Origin: an uncultured Prochlorococcus sp.
GTDB lineage: Bacteria; Cyanobacteriota; Cyanobacteriia; PCC-6307; Cyanobiaceae
Assembly (NCBI RefSeq): GCF_902536725.1
Contig: NZ_CACAYO010000004.1
Location: forward strand, 1 to 64,000
Length of the DNA: 64,000 nucleotides
Reading direction: 5' to 3'
Below the pieces are notes generated by a model, which made no database searches, was not told the DNA's origin, and saw nothing but the letters and a program-made list of their open reading frames with translations. Made by a program: the position numbers and the translations under genes. This document shows, one piece after another, positions 8,137 to 16,711 of this stretch. Position 1 is the stretch's first letter. Every line of letters starts with the position of its first letter.

Positions 8137-9192
8137 TTACTTTACAGCAGACCATACTTTGGTCATAAAAAAGGAATTTGATTTTACATCTTTAAACCCT
8201 ATTTCCTCTATTTTAGAATCTATATCCTCTTTTATATAATCACAATAAAAAGGCTCATGAAAAGATTTATAGAAGTTTTCCATTATGGATGTAAAGTCAG
8301 GCGAATCACTTATTTGAATTGAATCAGCTATTACTAATGTCCCCTTAGGTTCAAGAACTCTAAAAAATTCATTTAATACTTTAGCTCTAATTGTTCTAGG
8401 TAATTCATGAAATAAGTAAACACATGAAATGCATTGAAAACTATCATTTTCAAAAGGTAATTCTTCTGCATTACCTTTTATTAACTGAATTAAATCTCCA
8501 TCTAAATCTGAAATATATCTACTTGCCTCTTTTAAGTATGAATCAGATAAATCAATTCCTGTAATTATTTCTTTAGGAAATGCTGCTCTTAATTGTTTTA
8601 ATGTTCTTCCAGAACCTGTGGCTACATCAAGTATTTTAATAGAACTTTTTTTTCTATCGCTAAAAATTTCAAGACCTTCTTTAATTGGCTTAATAATTCT
8701 TCTCCTCATTGAGTCAGCACTTCCATTGAAAAGTATTTCAACTTGTAGGTCATAAATGCTAGCTGAAAAATCTGATAAATAACCATCTGTTTGATGATGA
8801 AAATTTCTCAAGTAATATTGAGGATAATTATCTTTATCAATTGATTTTGGTAGATCATCAAAGTTTTGTTTTCTGCGTCTATCCCATGTATTAGGCATAT
8901 CGAGCCAAATTTTGGGATATTGAGTTAGATATCTAAGCCATGGCTCATCAAACAATAATTTTTTTGGATATATATTTTTTTCTGCATCATTCCAATCTTC
9001 TTCTCTTAAAATATCCATTGAATTTTGTATTTGTATTAGAAGATCCTTATTTATATCAAAATTTTCAAGCTTCGAATCTGGAAGAATAAAATTCATTAAT
9101 CTTGAACTGATTTGCTTGTGAGCAAAACCTGCAATGCTTTTACTTTGTTGTAGCGTTTTATATGCAATTTTTGAAATAGATTCCCTAGCCAT
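8137..9192 (-). CDS. Class I SAM-dependent methyltransferase
   Basis: A 351-residue protein whose C-terminal two-thirds is a class I methyltransferase. The S-adenosylmethionine-binding motif I is ILDVATGSGRTLKQL (about residue 195), followed by an acidic motif II (TGIDLSDSYL), motif post-I (GNAEELPFENDSFQ) and YLFHELPR. The first 150 residues form an extra helical region. The substrate is unknown. It ends 12 bases before the DUF6439-like gene. The glnA terminator at 9221-9266 lies immediately upstream, so it probably has its own promoter. Confidence 0.85.
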   Translation of the reverse strand: MARESISKIAYKTLQQSKSIAGFAHKQISSRLMNFILPDSKLENFDINKDLLIQIQNSMDILREEDWNDAEKNIYPKKLLFDEPWLRYLTQYPKIWLDMPNTWDRRRKQNFDDLPKSIDKDNYPQYYLRNFHHQTDGYLSDFSASIYDLQVEILFNGSADSMRRRIIKPIKEGLEIFSDRKKSSIKILDVATGSGRTLKQLRAAFPKEIITGIDLSDSYLKEASRYISDLDGDLIQLIKGNAEELPFENDSFQCISCVYLFHELPRTIRAKVLNEFFRVLEPKGTLVIADSIQISDSPDFTSIMENFYKSFHEPFYCDYIKEDIDSKIEEIGFKDVKSNSFFMTKVWSAVK

Positions 9193-9220
9193 TTTTCAAT
9201 TTATATATATACATTCCAAC

Positions 9221-9266
9221 AAAAAAAAAACCAATTTGAGAATATTTTGTGATATTTCTCAAATTG
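9221..9266 (-). terminator. Rho-independent terminator of glnA
   Basis: Read on the minus strand, CAATTTGAGAA (9266-9256) and its perfect complement TTCTCAAATTG (9242-9232) form an 11-bp stem with a 13-base loop. GG and a run of ten T (9230-9221) follow at once. It begins 29 bases past the glnA stop codon. It is the best-formed intrinsic terminator in the window. Confidence 0.85.
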
Positions 9267-9294
9267 ATTAAATTAAACTAATGTTTTCTTTTAA

Positions 9295-10716
9295 TTATGC
9301 ATCGTAATACATGAAAAATTCATGTGGATGAGGCCTTTGTCTAAGTTGTTGTACCTCTTCGTATTTTATATCGATAAAGTTATCAATAAAATCTTCAGTA
9401 AATACCCCACCAGCTAATAGATAGTCTTTATCTGCTTTTAGCGCATTAAGTGAGTCATTTAGAGACGATGGTACTGTATCAATTTTTGCTAGTTCATCAG
9501 CTGGAAGTTCAAATAAATCTACATCTACTCCATCGCCAGGATCAATTTGATTTTTAATTCCATCAATACCAGCAAGCATCATTACAGAAAATGCTAAGTA
9601 AGGATTCGCAAGTGCGTCACCTGATCTGAATTCTAATCTTTTGGCTTTAGGGCTTGGACCTGTTAAAGGTATTCTTACTGCAGCTGATCTATTACCCTCA
9701 GAATAAACTAAATTAACAGGTGCTTCGAATCCAGGAACTAATCTTTTATAACTATTTGTAGTTGGGTTAGTAAATGCTAAGAATGATGGAGCATGTTTAA
9801 GTATGCCTCCGATGTACCATCTTGCTGTTTGAGATAAATTTGCATATGCTCCTTCACCAAAAAATAGTGGCTGCCCACTTTTCCATAAACTTTGGTGAAC
9901 ATGCATTCCAGTTCCATTATCGTTAAATACAGGTTTGGGCATAAACGTTGCAGTTTTTCCATATTTTTTAGCAACATTCCTGACAACGTATTTATAAGTC
10001 ATTACATTATCAGCAGAATTTATTAACGAATCGAATTTCATTCCAAGTTCGTGTTGACCGGCACCAGCAACTTCGTGATGATGCTTTTCTGTGGGTATGC
10101 CTAATTCACCCATTAAAAGTAGCATCTCAGATCTGATGTCTTGTGCAGTATCATTTGGAGAAACTGGGAAATAACCTTCTTTGTATTGGATCTTGTATCC
10201 TAGGTTTCCACCCTCTTCAATTCTTCCTGTGTTCCATGGAGCCTCAATTGTATCTACACTATAAAAGCAGGAACCTTCTTTAGAGTCGTATCTCACGTCA
10301 TCAAATAAGAAGAATTCTGGTTCGGGTCCAAAAAATGCTGTATCAGCAATCCCAGTAGATTCTAAATACTTCAATGCCTTTTGAGCTAAAGATCTTGGGC
10401 ATCTATCATATGGCTCACCACTTCTAGGCTCTTGGATAGAGCAAATCATACTAAGTGTTTTATGTTTATAAAAAGGATCTATCCATGCTGTACTTGCATC
10501 AGGGACCATTGACATATCGGAGGCATTTATTGCTTTCCAACCTCTAATTGATGAACCATCAAATGCTAGACCTTCTGTAAATGAATCCTCTTCTATCATG
10601 TCTGATGTTAGAGTCAAATGTTGCCATTTACCATGGATGTCTGTAAATTTTAAATCGATGAGCTCGATTCCTTCGTCTTTAATTTGACTTAAAACATCTT
10701 GTGGAGATTTAGACAT
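9295..10716 (-). CDS. glnA: Type I glutamine synthetase
   Basis: Ligates ammonium to glutamate with ATP, the main nitrogen entry point (GS-GOGAT). From ATG 10716 the protein is 473 residues, the normal GSI length, starting [21 protein letters not shown] signatures include [15 protein letters not shown] [42 protein letters not shown] and the C-terminal [13 protein letters not shown]. The frame stays open 19 codons further upstream, but that stretch contains the predicted promoter and is not family-like. At the site where E. coli carries the adenylylated tyrosine (N-L-Y-D-L-P) this enzyme has D-L-F-E-L-P, with phenylalanine, so that control is not possible. Confidence 0.97.
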   Translation of the reverse strand: MSKSPQDVLSQIKDEGIELIDLKFTDIHGKWQHLTLTSDMIEEDSFTEGLAFDGSSIRGWKAINASDMSMVPDASTAWIDPFYKHKTLSMICSIQEPRSGEPYDRCPRSLAQKALKYLESTGIADTAFFGPEPEFFLFDDVRYDSKEGSCFYSVDTIEAPWNTGRIEEGGNLGYKIQYKEGYFPVSPNDTAQDIRSEMLLLMGELGIPTEKHHHEVAGAGQHELGMKFDSLINSADNVMTYKYVVRNVAKKYGKTATFMPKPVFNDNGTGMHVHQSLWKSGQPLFFGEGAYANLSQTARWYIGGILKHAPSFLAFTNPTTNSYKRLVPGFEAPVNLVYSEGNRSAAVRIPLTGPSPKAKRLEFRSGDALANPYLAFSVMMLAGIDGIKNQIDPGDGVDVDLFELPADELAKIDTVPSSLNDSLNALKADKDYLLAGGVFTEDFIDNFIDIKYEEVQQLRQRPHPHEFFMYYDA

Positions 10717-10738
10717 AACTTTTGAGATACCTTCTATG

Positions 10739-10780
10739 AAATTAATAACTTGATGATTCTTATTATGTATCAACGGTAAC
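10739..10780 (-). promoter_or_regulatory. NtcA-type promoter of glnA
   Basis: On the minus strand, GTT-ACCGTTGA-TAC (10780-10767) differs by one base from the NtcA consensus GTA-N8-TAC. It is followed after 22 bases by TAATTT (10744-10739), which fits the TAN3T -10 element. The 20-24-base spacing is that of NtcA-activated class II promoters. Initiation about 6 bases further on would leave a leader of about 15 bases before ATG 10716. glnA is a known NtcA target in cyanobacteria. Confidence 0.65.
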
Positions 10781-10930
10781 TTTTTTCAACACTTGATGTC
10801 TTCTTTGAGTGTTTCAAGTCATAACTTTAATAATTATTTACTTAATTATTTAAATTGAATTAATTTCTATAAAAAAATATCGCTTAAGCGTCCATTTTAG
10901 ACTAATTTAAAAGTAATTGAATGTAATGCT

Positions 10931-12115
10931 TTGACAGAAGCAAAACTTATTTCGGCTCTAAATAAAGAGAATTTATCTCATTTTTCAAAGACTTATGTTC
11001 CCTCTAGACTTTTATTAGGACCTGGACCTTCAAATGCGCATCCAGAAGTCTTAAGTGCTCTTTCATTAAATCCTATTGGTCATTTAGATGAAGCATATAT
11101 TTCATTAATGTCTGATGTACAGCAACTTTTACGATATACCTGGCAGTGTAATAATCGTCTTACACTCCCAATGAGTGGCACTGGTAGTGCAGCGATGGAA
11201 GCTTCAATTGCAAATTTTATTGAAGAGGGCGAAAAAATTCTTATCGCTAAAAAAGGATATTTTGGAGATAGATTAGTTGATATGGCAACTAGATATAAAG
11301 CTCAAGTTTCCGTTATTGAAAAACCATGGGGTGAGGCTTTTGCTTATGAGGAAATTAAGTATGAAATAGAGACTAAAAAACCAGCTATTTTTGCTATTGT
11401 CCATGCTGAAACATCAAGTGGTGTTTTACAACCTCTTGATGGTATTGGAGATATATGTAGAAAAAATAACTGCTTGTTTTTAGTTGATGCAGTTACTTCA
11501 CTTGGCGCTTTAGAATTATTGATAGACGAGTGGAAAATTGATCTAGCATACAGTTGTAGTCAAAAAGGATTAAGTTGTCCTCCAGGATTAAGCCCTTTTA
11601 CAATGAATAAAAGAGCTGAAGAAAAATTAAGTTCAAGAAAAACAAAAGTACCTAACTGGTATTTAGATTTATCTCTTTTAAATAAATATTGGGGTTCTGA
11701 TCGTGTTTATCATCATACTGCTCCAGTAAATATGAATTTTGCTATTCGTGAAGGTTTACGATTAATTGCGAATGAGGGTTTAGAAAATGTTTGGAATAGG
11801 CATAATACTAATTCAAAGAAACTGTGGAATGGTTTAGAAAGTCTTGGAATGGAATTACATGTATCAGAGGATTATAGATTGCCAACTTTAACCACAGTTA
11901 AAATACCTCCAGCAGTTGATGGGGATGGTTTTAGAAATCATCTCTTAAGAAACTTTGGAATTGAGATAGGAAATGGACTTGGAGAATTATCCGGCAAGGT
12001 ATGGCGTGTAGGGCTAATGGGTTTTAATTCATCTCAGGAGAATGTTGACAGATTATTAAACCTATTTGATACTGAGCTAAAGAAATTTTCTATCTTTGAG
12101 TCCTCAACTTTTTGA
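10931..12115 (+). CDS. Alanine/serine-glyoxylate aminotransferase family enzyme
   Basis: A PLP-dependent class V aminotransferase of 394 residues, the group using serine or alanine as amino donor to glyoxylate in photorespiratory glycolate recycling. It begins with the family's LLLGPGPSNAHPEVL, shows GTGSAAMEASIANF, HAETSSGVLQPL, FLVDAVTSLG, and the PLP lysine in SCSQKGLSCPPGLSP. The start is TTG at 10931. It is transcribed divergently from glnA across about 200 bases and overlaps tadA by 26 bases at the 3' end. The exact amino donor cannot be settled by reading. Confidence 0.92.
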   Translation: MTEAKLISALNKENLSHFSKTYVPSRLLLGPGPSNAHPEVLSALSLNPIGHLDEAYISLMSDVQQLLRYTWQCNNRLTLPMSGTGSAAMEASIANFIEEGEKILIAKKGYFGDRLVDMATRYKAQVSVIEKPWGEAFAYEEIKYEIETKKPAIFAIVHAETSSGVLQPLDGIGDICRKNNCLFLVDAVTSLGALELLIDEWKIDLAYSCSQKGLSCPPGLSPFTMNKRAEEKLSSRKTKVPNWYLDLSLLNKYWGSDRVYHHTAPVNMNFAIREGLRLIANEGLENVWNRHNTNSKKLWNGLESLGMELHVSEDYRLPTLTTVKIPPAVDGDGFRNHLLRNFGIEIGNGLGELSGKVWRVGLMGFNSSQENVDRLLNLFDTELKKFSIFESSTF

Positions 12116-12605
12116 ACCAAATCTGCAAAATTTGACTGCATTCATCTTCTAGAATACCTCCAATTATTTCCATTTTGTGATGTGCACTTTCATGTTTTGA
12201 GAGGTCAATTGAGCCACCTAATCCACCTCTTTTCTTATCGTAGGCCCCAAAAATAACTTTACCCATCCGCGCTTGAATAAGTGCAGAGGAACACATAGTA
12301 CAAGGTTCTAAATTTGTGATAATAGTACAGTCATTAAATCTCCAATCATTTTTTATTAGAGATGCCTGCCTAAGTGCCATTATCTCAGCATGACCTAATG
12401 GGTCTTTATTTATATTCCTCCGGTTAACCCCTCTCCCGATACATCTTCCTTTCTCATCTAAAATTATTGAACAGATAGGTAGCTCAACTTTTCCAATTTC
12501 TTTGGACCTTCTTAATATCGAATTCATCCACAAACCATATTTTAAATTATTTGTTTTTTGTTGTTGATCATCATTACTATTTCCATTTTCAAAAATATAT
12601 CTCAT
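12090..12605 (-). CDS. tadA: tRNA-specific adenosine deaminase TadA
   Basis: Deaminates adenosine 34 of tRNA-Arg(ACG) to inosine. Zinc and catalytic residues are in place: GHAEIMALRQAS (His zinc ligand, Glu proton shuttle) and EPCTMCSSAL (two Cys ligands), then R-M-G-K-V-I-F-G-A. The first 20 or so residues are polar, N- and Q-rich and not family-like. A shorter protein from the ATG at 12527 (MNSILRRSKEIG) is possible, although the YGLWMNS segment resembles the family's W-M start. The 3' end overlaps the aminotransferase gene. Confidence 0.93.
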   Translation of the reverse strand: MRYIFENGNSNDDQQQKTNNLKYGLWMNSILRRSKEIGKVELPICSIILDEKGRCIGRGVNRRNINKDPLGHAEIMALRQASLIKNDWRFNDCTIITNLEPCTMCSSALIQARMGKVIFGAYDKKRGGLGGSIDLSKHESAHHKMEIIGGILEDECSQILQIWFKKLRTQR

Positions 12606-12648
12606 TTACCAATATTGGGAATAGAATTATTAATAGATATCTTATCTG

Positions 12649-14034
12649 ATGGCTGAAGATTTAATTAATAATAAAGATATATATTTCCCATCATATTTAG
12701 GGACTAATGACAAATTGATTACTCTTCTGAATAGAACAAGTCAAACTCTTTGTGACTGGTTCTCTAAAGCAGAAAAAAATGGTCCCTTACCTTTTGATGA
12801 GAGTTTCAAGTGTATAATGCCTGCGGAAGATGGTAACTCTGAAGAAGATTTGTTTTCTGAGATTGAATCTCTTTTGAATAATTCATTTAATCCTGTTCAT
12901 CCAGGCTCACTAGCTCACCTTGATCCCCCACCTTTAATTTTTTCTATTTTGGGAGATTTAATTGCTGCTGGTTTAAATAATAATCTTCTCGCTTACGAGT
13001 TATCACCAAGTGTAACTTTGCTTGAGGAATCATTATGCAAATGGTTTGCCAAGAAAATAGGATTTAATGATTTATCAGGAGGTATAGCTGCTAGCGGAGG
13101 TACATTAAGTAATCTGAATGCACTTATTGCAGCTAGAAATAATGCTGGATTAGGTACAAATCCTCACTCTGTATTACTTGTTAGTGAAGATGCTCATTCT
13201 TCCTTCATAAAGTGTATAAGAGTTATGGGTCTTGATACTACAAATCTTGTCAGGATTAAAACTGATAATCATGGTCGAATGGATATAAACGATCTCAGAA
13301 ACTCTTTAGATAAATGTTTCATAGAAAATAAAAAAATATTTGCTATTGTTGCCACCCTTGGGACAACTGTAAGAGGAGCCATTGATCCAATTAAAGAAAT
13401 AAGTGAAATCTGTAAACAAAGAAAAATATGGTTACATATTGATGGTTCGATTGGAGGGATTTTTGCTATGACTTCTATTCCAATAGAAGGTCTAAATAAC
13501 ATTAATCAGGCTAATTCGATAACGATAAATCCACAAAAAATCATTGGCATTACAAAGACTTCATCTTTGTTGTTGGTTTCAAATATGAGTACTTTAGAAA
13601 ATACTTTTCATACTGGACTTCCATATATATCATCTAAAGAAAATATTATAAATAGAGGAGAAATAGGCGTACAAGGTTCTAGACCTGCAGAGGTTATTAA
13701 ATTATGGCTTGGGTTACGTTTTTTAGGTCTTAATGGAATAGAAAATATATTAAGATCATCAATTGAAAGAAAAGATTTTTTTTTAAAAAATATATCTAAA
13801 AATAAATTTGAGATATATTCAGGTCCTCTTCATATTGTTTCATTCTTACCAAATAATCTTGAGCCAAAAGATTCTGATGCATGGACTCAAACTAAACTTA
13901 ATGAACTAGTTAACAATAATTTTATGCTTTCTAGACCAAAATTTAAAGGTAAATATTTTTTAAGGGCTGTCATGGGAAATTACAATACAAAAGAATCTCA
14001 TATTGAAGAACTTTTGAGAATTTTAGATGCTTAA
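12649..14034 (+). CDS. Group II PLP-dependent decarboxylase family protein
   Basis: A 461-residue enzyme of the group II amino-acid decarboxylase fold (the aromatic, glutamate and diaminobutyrate decarboxylase family). Visible marks are HPGSLAHLDPPPL, GGIAASGGTLSNLNAL, SEDAHSSFIKCIRVMGLD, ATLGTTVRGAIDPI, WLHIDGSIGG and the presumed PLP lysine in TINPQKIIGITKTSS. That last motif replaces the usual D-P-H-K with N-P-Q-K, so substrate prediction by similarity is unsafe. It starts 43 bases from the divergent tadA start. Confidence 0.87.
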   Translation: MAEDLINNKDIYFPSYLGTNDKLITLLNRTSQTLCDWFSKAEKNGPLPFDESFKCIMPAEDGNSEEDLFSEIESLLNNSFNPVHPGSLAHLDPPPLIFSILGDLIAAGLNNNLLAYELSPSVTLLEESLCKWFAKKIGFNDLSGGIAASGGTLSNLNALIAARNNAGLGTNPHSVLLVSEDAHSSFIKCIRVMGLDTTNLVRIKTDNHGRMDINDLRNSLDKCFIENKKIFAIVATLGTTVRGAIDPIKEISEICKQRKIWLHIDGSIGGIFAMTSIPIEGLNNINQANSITINPQKIIGITKTSSLLLVSNMSTLENTFHTGLPYISSKENIINRGEIGVQGSRPAEVIKLWLGLRFLGLNGIENILRSSIERKDFFLKNISKNKFEIYSGPLHIVSFLPNNLEPKDSDAWTQTKLNELVNNNFMLSRPKFKGKYFLRAVMGNYNTKESHIEELLRILDA

Positions 14035-14037
14035 CTA

Positions 14038-14175
14038 ATGAATATGGGTAGACCAAAAATTATTGCAATAGTAACAGGGTTTATCTCCATAGCTATTTGT
14101 ATTGCATATTTACTCTTAATAACTATTTTTGATTTCAGAACTTATCTAAATGATCAATTATCCAATTTTAATTAA
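14038..14175 (+). CDS. 45-residue single-span membrane peptide
   Basis: ATG at 14038, 3 bases after the decarboxylase stop, opens 45 codons ending TAA at 14173-14175. The product starts MNMGRPKIIAIVTG, has one hydrophobic helix ending YLLLITIFDF, and a polar tail. A second ATG at 14044 gives an MGRPK start, which I recall from similar peptides in marine Synechococcus. It is likely translated with the decarboxylase. It overlaps the convergent GTPase gene by 8 bases. Function unknown. Confidence 0.7.
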   Translation: MNMGRPKIIAIVTGFISIAICIAYLLLITIFDFRTYLNDQLSNFN

Positions 14176-15667
14176 TCATTGGGGGCAAACTTTTATTTGA
14201 TTTAAAATATTTTTTCATTTCAATCTTTGAAATAGCTTCTTTTACGAAGTTATTTAAAATGTCCTCTCTCTTACTTATTCTGTAGATCTTATCTACTACT
14301 TCTTGAATTCCTCCGTCTCCCCAATCTTGCCCATTTTTAAAATATTCGATCAAACTTAGTCCTACTATTCTTATTAACCAGCCTGCTGTAACTGATTGTA
14401 TAGATTTAGATAATATTATTTTAGTCAAGCTTGTAGCTAAAGCAGGAGAAAGAATGGCGAGACCCCCTTTTAGTATTCCTTGTTTAGCCAATGCGCTTAG
14501 CAATGAGGCCGCCAAATCTTTTGCATCTTTTTTTGTAAGCTTTATTTCATATATTTTTGATAATTCCATTATCATTTGAAGGTTTACGGAGGTAGTAGTA
14601 AGGAAATCAACAGCTGGTAGTGGATTAACTAGTATTACTCCTCCTGTTATCCACATATATTTATTAATCACTTTATTTGACATTAAATATCTTTGCTCTT
14701 GTACAAAATTTTTACTTTTAATACCTAACTTATTTGAGCGAAAAAGAATATTATCTGCCAACAATTCTTCACCATTATTATCGAGGGTTTCAATTATTTC
14801 TCTAAATAAATTTCCTACCTCTGGAACTAAAATTAAAGCATTTGATTTTTTATAGTGAGATTGTTGAGGGACTGCAATTGTTTGAACAACTGAAATTTTA
14901 TTACTTCTAGCGGAAGTTATAGAAATTATATTTTCTTTTATGAGGTTATTTTCATCTCTAGACCTCAAATCACATTTGTTAAGAACTATAATTATTTTTT
15001 TCCTTAATTTTAGTAATTCTTTTATTAAGTAGTTTTCATATTTATTTATGTCTTGATCTAACACAAAGAGAATTAAGTCAGAATTTGATGCTTGTATAAT
15101 TGTTGCTTTTTCTCTTTCTTCTCCTAATTTAGATGGTTCGAACAAACCCGGAGTATCAACTATATTAATATTTCTTTTTAAGATTGGGATACGAATTTTA
15201 TAGCTATTAATTTGCTTTGTTGTACCTATTTTTGCTGAGGTTTTTCCGACAATATTTTTCAATAGAGATCTTGCTATAGATGTTTTCCCCGAGGAACCTG
15301 CTCCAAAAAGAGTAACTTTATAATCGCCTGTTTTTAATTGGGACTCTAGTTTATTTTTTTGGTAATTTAACAATTCAACTTTTACTTTATCGTTAATTTT
15401 TTTATTAATTTTATCAACCCCTTCCAAACTCATCTTGGCAGCACCATATGTATTTTTGAATGAAAGTGTATTATTTTTATTTTTATATAAAACTTTATAT
15501 ACTATTTTTTTAAATAATTTTTTATCAATATTATAAAAAGTATAAATTATTATTATTAAGAATAAAATGGTATAAATATTTACTATTCTTACAAATATGG
15601 AAAATACAATATATAGAAATAATATCAATACCACATACTTTACATACTTTATTTTCAAGTAATTCAT
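14168..15667 (-). CDS. Membrane-anchored GTPase with C-terminal DUF697 domain
   Basis: From ATG 15667 (one base after the lspA stop) the protein has 499 residues. Two hydrophobic helices come first (about 1-50), then a GTPase domain with GAGSSGKTS (G1), DTPGLFEP (G3) and NKCD (G4), and a C-terminal region typical of DUF697 (WITGGVILVNPLPAVDFLTT). Such Era/YcjF-like proteins are common in cyanobacteria with unclear roles. The frame extends 23 codons further into lspA, but that would overlap it by 68 bases and reads as lspA in another frame. Confidence 0.85.
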   Translation of the reverse strand: MNYLKIKYVKYVVLILFLYIVFSIFVRIVNIYTILFLIIIIYTFYNIDKKLFKKIVYKVLYKNKNNTLSFKNTYGAAKMSLEGVDKINKKINDKVKVELLNYQKNKLESQLKTGDYKVTLFGAGSSGKTSIARSLLKNIVGKTSAKIGTTKQINSYKIRIPILKRNINIVDTPGLFEPSKLGEEREKATIIQASNSDLILFVLDQDINKYENYLIKELLKLRKKIIIVLNKCDLRSRDENNLIKENIISITSARSNKISVVQTIAVPQQSHYKKSNALILVPEVGNLFREIIETLDNNGEELLADNILFRSNKLGIKSKNFVQEQRYLMSNKVINKYMWITGGVILVNPLPAVDFLTTTSVNLQMIMELSKIYEIKLTKKDAKDLAASLLSALAKQGILKGGLAILSPALATSLTKIILSKSIQSVTAGWLIRIVGLSLIEYFKNGQDWGDGGIQEVVDKIYRISKREDILNNFVKEAISKIEMKKYFKSNKSLPPMIN

Positions 15668-15668
15668 T

Positions 15669-16127
15669 TTATCGATTATTTTTAAAAATGTTATAAAGTA
15701 AAAAAATGAAACCAATATTAATAGATATGTCGGCAATATTAAATACAGGAAAATTTATAATATTTAAATTTATAAAATCAACTACAAAACCTTTATATAC
15801 CCTATCTATACCATTGCCAATAGTTCCACCAAGAATAAAGCTATAAGAATATAGATCGAATGCGTTTAAAGTATTCTTTCTAAATATAAAATAAATAATT
15901 AATATTGAAAAAAAAATACTTATTAAAGATAAAAATATTCTACTTCCACTAAATATGTTGAATGCTGCCCCGTAATTTTTTACTAAGTCTAATTTGAATA
16001 AAACAAAATCTTTATTAATAAATAATTTTGTATTATAAAACATTAAATATTTCGTAAATTGATCTATGAGAACAATAAAAATACTTAAAGATAAAAAATA
16101 TAATTTTGTTTGCATTTTATTAATCAT
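15669..16127 (-). CDS. lspA: Lipoprotein signal peptidase (signal peptidase II)
   Basis: Aspartic protease that cleaves lipoprotein signal peptides in the membrane. The 152-residue protein has four helices and the family motifs D-Q-x-T-K near the start, KNYGAAFNIFSG, GGTIGNGIDRV, and the catalytic Asp motifs VVDFINL and FNIADISINIG. Its ATG overlaps the bioY stop codon by one base, so it is translationally coupled. A second in-frame ATG four codons on is equally possible. Confidence 0.95.
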   Translation of the reverse strand: MINKMQTKLYFLSLSIFIVLIDQFTKYLMFYNTKLFINKDFVLFKLDLVKNYGAAFNIFSGSRIFLSLISIFFSILIIYFIFRKNTLNAFDLYSYSFILGGTIGNGIDRVYKGFVVDFINLNIINFPVFNIADISINIGFIFLLYNIFKNNR

Positions 16128-16696
16128 TATTGGCCACGTTTTAATCTTTCTATAGGTTTAATAAGTAATAAAAGTGGAAAAAGCATTATAAAATGATATC
16201 CAATCTTACCTAATGAGTATTTCCCTAAATTATATAAGAATAAATTAAATTGACTGTAGAATATAATTTGTATGTAGTTGTAAAAAATTCCAGTTAAATG
16301 CATAGCAGCTATTGCTATAAATCCGTTTTTTAAAAAGTTTCCAACGTTTATTTTTTTTTTATCATTTGTATTATCAATTATTTTGATTAATGGATATAAA
16401 CCTAATAAATAACCAAAATTTGGAGTAAGCAAATAACCTATAGAACCTCCTTGATGAAAGACAGGAAATATAAATAACCCCAAAATTATATATATAGTGA
16501 ATGCTTTTAAAACAACTTTTTTGTGAAAAATAAGGGTTAATAAAATTACGGTTGGAACTTGCCATGTGATAGGGAACTCAAAATTATTACTAGATTTATA
16601 GATAAAATCTAGTGGTATATAAACAGGTAACATTGCTGTTATTACTAGTGATTGAAGACTCACTAGTATCTCAATTAATTTATAAAAATTGAGCAT
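16127..16696 (-). CDS. bioY: BioY-family biotin transporter
   Basis: A 189-residue membrane protein of the BioY S-component family, which captures biotin, alone or with an ECF energy module. About six helices are visible, with W-Q-V-P-T-V-I-L-L-T, a helix with GLFIFPVFHQGGSIGYLLTPNFGYLLG (signature G-x-P-V-F-x-x-G-G-x-G-Y-L-x-x-P-x-x-G-Y) and H-L-x-G-I. Its neighbour lspA overlaps by one base and the MacB-like permease ends 15 bases upstream, so it belongs to a longer unit. Confidence 0.9.
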   Translation of the reverse strand: MLNFYKLIEILVSLQSLVITAMLPVYIPLDFIYKSSNNFEFPITWQVPTVILLTLIFHKKVVLKAFTIYIILGLFIFPVFHQGGSIGYLLTPNFGYLLGLYPLIKIIDNTNDKKKINVGNFLKNGFIAIAAMHLTGIFYNYIQIIFYSQFNLFLYNLGKYSLGKIGYHFIMLFPLLLLIKPIERLKRGQ

Positions 16697-16711
16697 TATT
16701 ATTAATTCTAT

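Noticed and set aside
10717..10773. N-terminal extension of GlnA
   Set aside because: The residues are not family-like and cover a predicted promoter.
15668..15736. Upstream extension of the GTPase into lspA
   Set aside because: 68-base overlap with lspA and an ATG directly after the lspA stop is the better start.
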